Origin: Akkermansiaceae bacterium UBA1315
Lineage (GTDB): Bacteria > Verrucomicrobiota > Verrucomicrobiia > Verrucomicrobiales > Akkermansiaceae
Length of the DNA stretch: 26,879 bases
Assembly (NCBI GenBank): GCA_002307065.1
Contig: DBTN01000006.1
Span: 96,861-123,739 of the forward strand
Direction of reading: 5' to 3'
Shown here: piece by piece, positions 22,445 to 26,879 of the stretch
Layout: every line of letters starts with the position of its first letter
Position numbering within the stretch: position 1 is the stretch's first letter
The notes under the pieces: generated by a model
What the model was told of the DNA's origin: nothing
Databases searched by the model: none
Seen by the model: the letters and a program-made list of their open reading frames with translations, nothing else
Translations under genes and position numbers: made by a program

Positions 22445-23944
22445 TCAGTTCTCACCAAGCGAACTTAAGAATTTCTCGGCCCTCTTCCGATGTTCTTCTT
22501 GTTTTGCTTGGGTCATCTTCTCCCAAGTCCTCACCATCATCGAAAGCCGTGGATTCGCGGAAAAGAATTTTGCTTCGGTCGAAATAAAACTCCAAAATAA
22601 CGCGTCCCATATTCCACACCAATCACCCACCGGTTCATCGGACATCTTTCGGATATAATTCGATCCGGAGAAATAAGGCTTGGTTGTAAAACTTCCGCCG
22701 TCAGCAAATTGAGACATGCCATAAACGTTGGGCACCATCACCCAATCGTAAGAATCGATAAACATTTCCATAAACCACCGGTACACGTCATCTGGATGGA
22801 TGCGACACAGCAGGAAAAAATTCCCCAATATCATCAATCGCTCGATATGATGACACCAGCCCTCTTCTAACAATTGACGGATGACTCGATCGACGGGTGC
22901 GATTCCCGTCGTCCCATCATAAAATGAAGCCGGTAGCCTCGTGCGAAAGCTCCAGAAATTCCCATTACGCATCTTCACTCCGTGATGCACGTAAACGCCA
23001 CGCACGAATTCCCTCCAACCGATGACCTGCCGGACAAATCCCTCTAAAGAATTGATGGGAACCTTCCCGCTCCTCGCGGCATACGAAAGCGCACGCTCGA
23101 CGACCTTCTGAGGATCTAACAAACCGATATTCAACATCGGCGTCAGCACCCCATGATGGAGAAATGCGTGCTTCACCGAAATCGCATCTTCATACGCGCC
23201 GAATTCCGCAAACCGGTCGCGCAGAAAAACCTCCAGCCACGCTTCCGCATCCTCGCGCGTCACCGGCCAGCGAAACCGGTCGAGCGATCCCGGGTTTGTT
23301 GGAAAACGTTTCTCCACCCATTGGATTGCCTCTTCCACATAACCGGTTTCAGCCGCGCACGGCTCCTTGGGCACGTCATGATTTTTCGGCAGCTTTTTCC
23401 GATTGTCTTCATCAAACGACCAACGTCCGCCCGACGGCGATCCATCGTCTTCCACCATCACTCCCATGCGAATCCGCTGGGCTTGATAAAATCTCGCCAT
23501 GAATGGCTTCGACTTCCCAGTTAGATGCTTTTCGAGAAATACATCCGGGCTCAAGAAATTCGGCGAATTATAGATCTGTCGCTCAACTCCTCGCTTTTCA
23601 GCAAACCGGTTCAGCCTTCGACCCAGCACATCGTCAGCAACATCAGCGAAATGAATTCTCGTCACCGATTTCGGTAATACCCGCTCTAACAACTCCGCGC
23701 TGTCTTCGTTTTCACCCACGGGATTTTCCACCCGCCGCACATCATAACCCGCCGCTTCCAACTCATCCGCATAAGCGGCCATCGACGCCCGATGCAGCAC
23801 CAGCTTTTGCCGATGCATCGCCATCGGCCACCTCGGATCGTTTCCAAAAAACAGCGGATCCTCAATCAACCAAACCGGTCGCCCCTCCGACAGCGCCGGA
23901 TGGGGCGTAAAAAGCTGGTGCGGATAAACGAGAGAGATTTCCAT
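22445..23944 (-). CDS. Photolyase/cryptochrome of the FeS-BCP group, cluster cysteines apparently lost
   Basis: The 499-aa product belongs to the prokaryotic (6-4)/FeS-BCP photolyase-related family: the N-terminal antenna domain starts EISLVYPHQLFTPHPAL with VWLIEDPLFF, and the FAD domain contains CHHIERLMILGNFFLL, DSYDWVMVPNVYGMSQFADG and KPYFSGSNYIRKMSD. These enzymes normally repair UV lesions with FAD, a ribolumazine antenna and a 4Fe-4S cluster. In the family the MSD is followed by a C-x2-C pair and about 12 residues later a C before the FNALYWDF-like motif. Here that segment is much shorter (DEPVGDWCGIWDALFWSFI), with only the last Cys, and the upstream Cys position near residue 350 is Pro. 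The start at 23944 is set by GGAGG eight bases upstream. Confidence 0.93.
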   Translation of the reverse strand: MEISLVYPHQLFTPHPALSEGRPVWLIEDPLFFGNDPRWPMAMHRQKLVLHRASMAAYADELEAAGYDVRRVENPVGENEDSAELLERVLPKSVTRIHFADVADDVLGRRLNRFAEKRGVERQIYNSPNFLSPDVFLEKHLTGKSKPFMARFYQAQRIRMGVMVEDDGSPSGGRWSFDEDNRKKLPKNHDVPKEPCAAETGYVEEAIQWVEKRFPTNPGSLDRFRWPVTREDAEAWLEVFLRDRFAEFGAYEDAISVKHAFLHHGVLTPMLNIGLLDPQKVVERALSYAARSGKVPINSLEGFVRQVIGWREFVRGVYVHHGVKMRNGNFWSFRTRLPASFYDGTTGIAPVDRVIRQLLEEGWCHHIERLMILGNFFLLCRIHPDDVYRWFMEMFIDSYDWVMVPNVYGMSQFADGGSFTTKPYFSGSNYIRKMSDEPVGDWCGIWDALFWSFISTEAKFFSANPRLSMMVRTWEKMTQAKQEEHRKRAEKFLSSLGEN

Positions 23945-24062
23945 AACTGAAGCCTCCAAAACTTGCCCGTGCCTCCGCAGTTGTCATGCGAAATTCCGCC
24001 TCGCGTAGAGAGGAGCCGCAGACGCCGATCTGCTCTAAAAAAATCGCGAAGCGCACTTCAAA

Positions 24063-24746
24063 TTATGGATTTGGAGCCGCAGCCGGGGCATCCAACACAA
24101 CGGTTGGCGGCATCAGGATGGTGTTCACCACATGAATCACTCCGTTGCTGGCATTCACGTCCGTCAAACCAAACTCAGCATTTTGGATCGTCATAGCGCC
24201 GCCTTCCTTACCGGTTAGAGTGATGCTTTCGCCATCTAAAGTTTGGAGCTGTCCGGGAATCAAATCCTTCGCCATCATTTTCGCAGGAACCACATGATAG
24301 GCTAAAATCTTCCGCAAGTTCGGACGATTTTCGGGCATGAGCAACATCTCTAGTGTGCCTTCAGGTAGCTTTTCAAATGCCACATTGTTCGGTGCGAACA
24401 AAGTGAATGCTCCCTCAGTGGCCAGCGATTCCGTCATACCCGCCGCCTTCAAAGCGCCGGCGAGAGTCGTGAAATCCTCAGAGCCAGAAACGATTTCTGA
24501 GACGGTCAATTTGGTTTCCGGAACTTCCGCGCCCGCCTCCAAAGGTTCTGCTTGAGCCATTTTAGGATCAGCTTGAACCGGTTTAGCACCCCCGACACCG
24601 GTTTCCGGCACAGCCGGAGCTGTTTCAGTCTCAGGCGCTCCAGCCGGTTCAGCATTGCCTTGGGCCATGAGTGGAGCAGCCGAAGATAGAGCAAAAGCAA
24701 ACGTCGAAGCTGCCAAGATTTTGTGAGTGATGAATAAAGGTTTCAT
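24063..24746 (-). CDS. Secreted fasciclin (FAS1) domain protein
   Basis: The 227-aa product has a signal peptide (ILAASTFAFALSSAAPLMAQ), a Pro/Glu/Ala-rich linker (about 30-80), and one FAS1 domain with LTVSEIVSGSEDFTTLAGAL, the H1-like GAFTLFAPNNVAFEKLP, YHVVP, and the H2-like NGVIHVVNTILMPP. Bacterial FAS1 proteins are surface adhesion or matrix proteins. The chosen start 24746 (MKPLFITHK) gives a clean signal peptide; an upstream frame to 24821 runs into the repeat array and adds nothing recognisable. Its upstream region contains four 29-bp tandem repeats (24795-24910), which may affect expression. Confidence 0.93.
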   Translation of the reverse strand: MKPLFITHKILAASTFAFALSSAAPLMAQGNAEPAGAPETETAPAVPETGVGGAKPVQADPKMAQAEPLEAGAEVPETKLTVSEIVSGSEDFTTLAGALKAAGMTESLATEGAFTLFAPNNVAFEKLPEGTLEMLLMPENRPNLRKILAYHVVPAKMMAKDLIPGQLQTLDGESITLTGKEGGAMTIQNAEFGLTDVNASNGVIHVVNTILMPPTVVLDAPAAAPNP

Positions 24747-24794
24747 GATTGGATTAAGTGATTGATCCCATGCATTTGACCACGGGTTCGTTAT

Positions 24795-24910
24795 CATCTT
24801 ACTTCGCACACCCGATGCCAAAACATCTTACTTCGCACACCCGATGCCAAAACATCTTACTTCGCACACCCGATGCCAAAACATCTTACTTCGCACACCC
24901 GATGCCAAAA
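24795..24910. repeat. Four perfect 29-bp tandem repeats upstream of the fasciclin gene
   Basis: The unit CATCTTACTTCGCACACCCG followed by ATGCCAAAA is repeated exactly four times, starting at 24795, 24824, 24853 and 24882. It begins 48 bp upstream of the fasciclin start codon. The copies are identical, which suggests recent amplification and possible copy-number variation. Confidence 0.97.
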
Positions 24911-24984
24911 CCCTCAAGTTCGACCTAACTCTTCTCCATCGAGCGACTTCTGCTGAGTGATAAGGAAATCATATTCATCTCGAG

Positions 24985-25015
24985 CATGCACATCCCGCAC
25001 TTCACCATGCACATC
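24985..25015. promoter_or_regulatory. Paired direct repeat CATGCACATC, 21 bp apart
   Basis: CATGCACATC occurs at 24985-24994 and 25006-25015, a start-to-start distance of 21 bp, two helical turns. It lies in the divergent region between the fasciclin gene and the membrane-protein gene at 25091. A -10-like TATACT follows near 25033. The spacing suggests a regulator site; the regulator is unknown. Confidence 0.4.
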
Positions 25016-25090
25016 GCACGCGATTGATTCTATCTTATACTTCAATGTTCGATGTTTGCCTTACCTTGATTCCCGCCGACACTACCGGTC

Positions 25091-25807
25091 ATGAGAAACA
25101 TCGATTTCAGCTCGTGGCAAAACCTGCTCTCCACGCTCTTCGCGCTCGCGCTGGTCACGGTCATCGGTGTCGGCATCCGATTGCTCGTCATGTTCACCAT
25201 CCAACAACGCCGCGAACGCGCGAATCGCCAAATCAATGAGCGCCTCAAAGTTCTCATCGCCGCCTACAAAACCCTCGGCGGATCGTTCACCGGTGAACTC
25301 GCCGTCAATCCCGCTCACCTCCGCGACCTCCGCCGCGCTCAATCACCCGACTCCGACCTCACCGAAACCGGTTCCGACCGCGCGAGGCGCATGCGCGACG
25401 CCGTCGAAGCCGCGCTTTCCGACATCATCCTCTTAGGAACCGAAGACCAAGTCCGGCTCGCCGGAAAAGCCGCGCAAGAACTCGTCGAAGGTCGGAACAT
25501 CCACACCCACGAACTCGTCATTTCTCTCCGCGCCTTCATCCGCCACGCCCTCGACCTCGCCCCCATCCCCGCCGATCTCGCAATCCCCCAACAAGGTCCC
25601 ACACGCCCCGGCGGAAATAACGGCCGAGGAAAATCCGGCGACGACACCCCACGCAGCGGAAACGGAAATCGCCAAGGCAACGGCGGAAATGCAGGCGGCT
25701 CCGGCGGCGGCGGCCTCGCCATGGGAGCCGGCATGGCCGGAACCGGTATCGGCGCCGGCCTCCAACATCACGACGAGACCGATTCAGATCGCGATGCGTT
25801 TAAATAA
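25091..25807 (+). CDS. Conserved single-span membrane protein with Gly-rich tail
   Basis: The 238-aa protein has one N-terminal membrane span (STLFALALVTVIGVGIRLLV), then RRERANRQINERLKVLIAAY with KTLGGSFTG, a helical block AVEAALSDIILLGTEDQVRL, and a region SLRAFIRHALDLAPIPADLA with PQQGP. I recall highly similar hypothetical proteins in Proteobacteria, so it is a conserved family of unknown function. The C-terminal 65 residues are rich in Gly, Asn and Ser (GNGGNAGGSGGGGLAMGAGM) and look disordered. It could have arrived by transfer. It is convergent with the next PEP-CTERM gene. Confidence 0.88.
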   Translation: MRNIDFSSWQNLLSTLFALALVTVIGVGIRLLVMFTIQQRRERANRQINERLKVLIAAYKTLGGSFTGELAVNPAHLRDLRRAQSPDSDLTETGSDRARRMRDAVEAALSDIILLGTEDQVRLAGKAAQELVEGRNIHTHELVISLRAFIRHALDLAPIPADLAIPQQGPTRPGGNNGRGKSGDDTPRSGNGNRQGNGGNAGGSGGGGLAMGAGMAGTGIGAGLQHHDETDSDRDAFK

Positions 25808-25813
25808 GAAGCA

Positions 25814-26533
25814 TCACGCCGTTCTTCTTCTGCGCGTCGAGGCCAACAACACACCGCCGGTAAGCAACAATGCGGTCGAAGTTTCAGGAATGGCGGCCGC
25901 AAGCTGGATATTATCCAAAGCCACCACGATGTCGTTGCCCGATGCAGTAAACACAAACCGGTCAATATTTTTCCAATTCGAACCGGCAAACGAAAGATTA
26001 AGACCATAACCCGAATCGTCTCCTGGTCCGATATCCGTCGCGAGGATTTCGTTCGCCGTCCCCACCGCATAGGTTCCTTCGACAGTGAGATCAATGGTGA
26101 CGATTTGTGCGATTAAATCGGATCCCAGATATCCCGAAATAGTATATTCAGTCGGCGGCCCGCCGTTTCCTGTGGCCCAGTCGAAACCGGTCAATGCAAA
26201 CGCCGACGCATCGCTCAATGCCACAGTGAAATTGTGAACGTTATTTTCCGTAGATCCCGTCCAAGTCCAGTCGCCGATCACTCCGAGACCATTGAAATTT
26301 TCCAAAGCGGCACCTAAAAAAGTTTGGGTGTTAAAGAGGGCAACTCCGCCATCCCCGTCCACTGTATAAATGATATTGTTGAATTCCAACGATGATGAAA
26401 ACGGCGACATGTTTAGTTCGTTGGTCCCTGAAGAGAAATCTTCTGTGAATGGCGAAATGATCGCTCCTCGCAGGGTAGCTGTGGCCGCACACATCAACCC
26501 TGACGACAGAATGCAACATAAGGACTGGAACAT
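25814..26533 (-). CDS. PEP-CTERM protein with variant PET tail
   Basis: The 239-aa exported protein has a signal peptide (LCCILSSGLMCAATATLRGA) and a C-terminal sorting tail IPETSTALLLTGGVLLASTR followed by RRRTA. The usual P-E-P triplet reads P-E-T here; the hydrophobic span and arginine cluster are intact, so it is probably still an exosortase substrate. The middle part (FTEDFSSGTNELNMSPFSSS, then VALDNIQLA near the end) fits a beta-sandwich of the type often found in PEP-CTERM proteins. A 10-bp direct repeat lies 17 bp upstream of the start. Confidence 0.88.
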   Translation of the reverse strand: MFQSLCCILSSGLMCAATATLRGAIISPFTEDFSSGTNELNMSPFSSSLEFNNIIYTVDGDGGVALFNTQTFLGAALENFNGLGVIGDWTWTGSTENNVHNFTVALSDASAFALTGFDWATGNGGPPTEYTISGYLGSDLIAQIVTIDLTVEGTYAVGTANEILATDIGPGDDSGYGLNLSFAGSNWKNIDRFVFTASGNDIVVALDNIQLAAAIPETSTALLLTGGVLLASTRRRRTA

Positions 26534-26549
26534 GAACGATGTTTGAAAA

Positions 26550-26578
26550 ACTAATTGCGTTTTGCAATACTAATTGCG
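26550..26578. promoter_or_regulatory. Direct repeat ACTAATTGCG with dyad, upstream of PEP-CTERM gene
   Basis: ACTAATTGCG occurs at 26550-26559 and 26569-26578 (19 bp apart), and TTGC-gttttG-CAA style symmetry (26555-26558 with 26564-26567) lies between. It is AT-rich, 17-45 bp upstream of the ATG at 26533, and may be an operator overlapping the promoter. Confidence 0.4.
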
Positions 26579-26624
26579 CAGAAAAGTTTTACCAGTTCCT
26601 CTACGCTCAAGCATCTTTTATCCC

Positions 26625-26840
26625 TCACCCCCTCTCATGCCACGACGCATCCGTCACCGATCCCACGGACGGAACCTCTCCCTTCAACATCGTAAACCCA
26701 CCCGAAACCACCCGGCGCACCGGTTTCCCCGTAACCGGTTGCTCGATCAGTTTCGCATCGTTCATCGATTGCCTCACCTCGAACCGAACCGGTTCCTCCC
26801 CCTCACTCTGCGGGATCGTCTCATAAACATAAGTCGGCAT
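26625..26840 (-). CDS. FmdB-like zinc-ribbon family protein lacking all cysteines
   Basis: The 71-aa protein starts MPTYVYETIPQSEGEEPVRF, continues EVRQSMNDAKLIEQPVTGKP and then VRRVVSGGFTML. The frame of FmdB-type putative regulatory proteins (MPTYEYxCxxCGxxFExxQ...CPxCGxPVRRVISGG) is clearly retained, but all four zinc-binding Cys positions are replaced and the protein has no cysteine at all. FmdB-family function is itself unclear. It lies at the right edge of the window, with short CCAATAA repeats in its upstream region. Confidence 0.85.
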   Translation of the reverse strand: MPTYVYETIPQSEGEEPVRFEVRQSMNDAKLIEQPVTGKPVRRVVSGGFTMLKGEVPSVGSVTDASWHERG

Positions 26841-26856
26841 ACCCCATCCTCACCCA

Positions 26857-26879
26857 CCAATAACCAATAACCAATAACC
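26857..26879. repeat. CCAATAA microsatellite at the window end
   Basis: Three perfect copies of the 7-bp unit CCAATAA (26857-26877) run to the window edge and may continue. They lie 16 bp upstream of the FmdB-like gene start. Confidence 0.75.

Noticed and set aside
22416..22447. Nested hairpin TGAGAGA...TCTCTCA with inner TTGG/CCAA as terminator
   Set aside because: The stem is short, the loop long and no T-tract follows; it also includes the photolyase stop codon, so I do not call it a terminator.
24795..24910. CRISPR array from the 29-bp repeats
   Set aside because: The repeats are directly adjacent with no spacers, are not palindromic, and no cas genes are present.

Overview
This 26.9 kb window reads as chromosomal DNA of a moderately GC-rich Gram-negative bacterium, most likely a member of the Verrucomicrobiota. 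The reasons are four secreted proteins with PEP-CTERM sorting tails, lipoproteins, structured tandem repeats of a kind I associate with the Planctomycetes/Verrucomicrobia group, and a housekeeping set (PurD, PyrR, PyrB, class I PyrC, two DEAD-box helicases) typical of free-living aquatic bacteria. The phylum call is an inference from gene content; there is no rRNA gene here. I see no tRNA, CRISPR array, insertion sequence or phage.

Layout. 1-492: a 186-bp hairpin-rich repeat in 2.65 tandem copies, directly upstream of purD. 528-5778 (+): a nucleotide-synthesis cluster purD - pyrR - membrane protein - pyrB - [toxin/antitoxin pair] - pyrC. The membrane protein overlaps pyrR and pyrB, and the toxin-antitoxin pair with its own promoter sits between pyrB and pyrC. 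5785-6585 (-): PEP-CTERM protein. 6977-8760 (+): two overlapping LysR-type regulators, convergent with amiE-amiB (8779-10983, -), which encode an aliphatic amidase and its ClpB-D2-like ATPase partner. 11338-12312: a second PEP-CTERM protein whose tail overlaps a small GNAT gene. 12582-13786: a DUF2103-like protein coupled to an MpaB/Lcp-type oxygenase. 13791-14441: a VTT/TVP38 membrane protein. 14568-17003: two tail-to-tail DEAD-box helicases. 17090-18172: a small membrane protein and an APH-type kinase. 18286-20037: a general-stress FMN-binding protein and a lipoprotein pair, each unit followed by a good hairpin terminator. 20192-20909: two small hypothetical proteins. 21049-26840: PEP-CTERM protein, hypothetical protein, photolyase of the FeS-BCP group that has lost cluster cysteines, fasciclin-domain protein with a 4 x 29-bp repeat in its upstream region, conserved membrane protein, fourth PEP-CTERM protein, and an FmdB-like protein without any cysteine.

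How parts work together. PyrB and PyrC catalyse consecutive steps of UMP synthesis, PyrR salvages uracil or senses UMP, and PurD belongs to purine synthesis. AmiE releases ammonia from short amides, and AmiB is its known operon partner in Pseudomonas; here the usual AmiC/AmiR control genes are absent and a LysR pair lies next door. Several genes have a -10-like box only 5-6 bases before the ATG, which suggests leaderless mRNAs, while a few others have clear Shine-Dalgarno sites.

The strongest non-gene signal is the hexamer ACCGGT (often AACCGGTT). By eye it occurs about 65-70 times across coding and non-coding DNA, where base composition would predict roughly eight. No single locus is clearly a wholly new system. 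The best candidates are this genome-wide motif, the 186-bp repeat, the membrane protein embedded in the pyr operon, and the amidase locus with its LysR pair.
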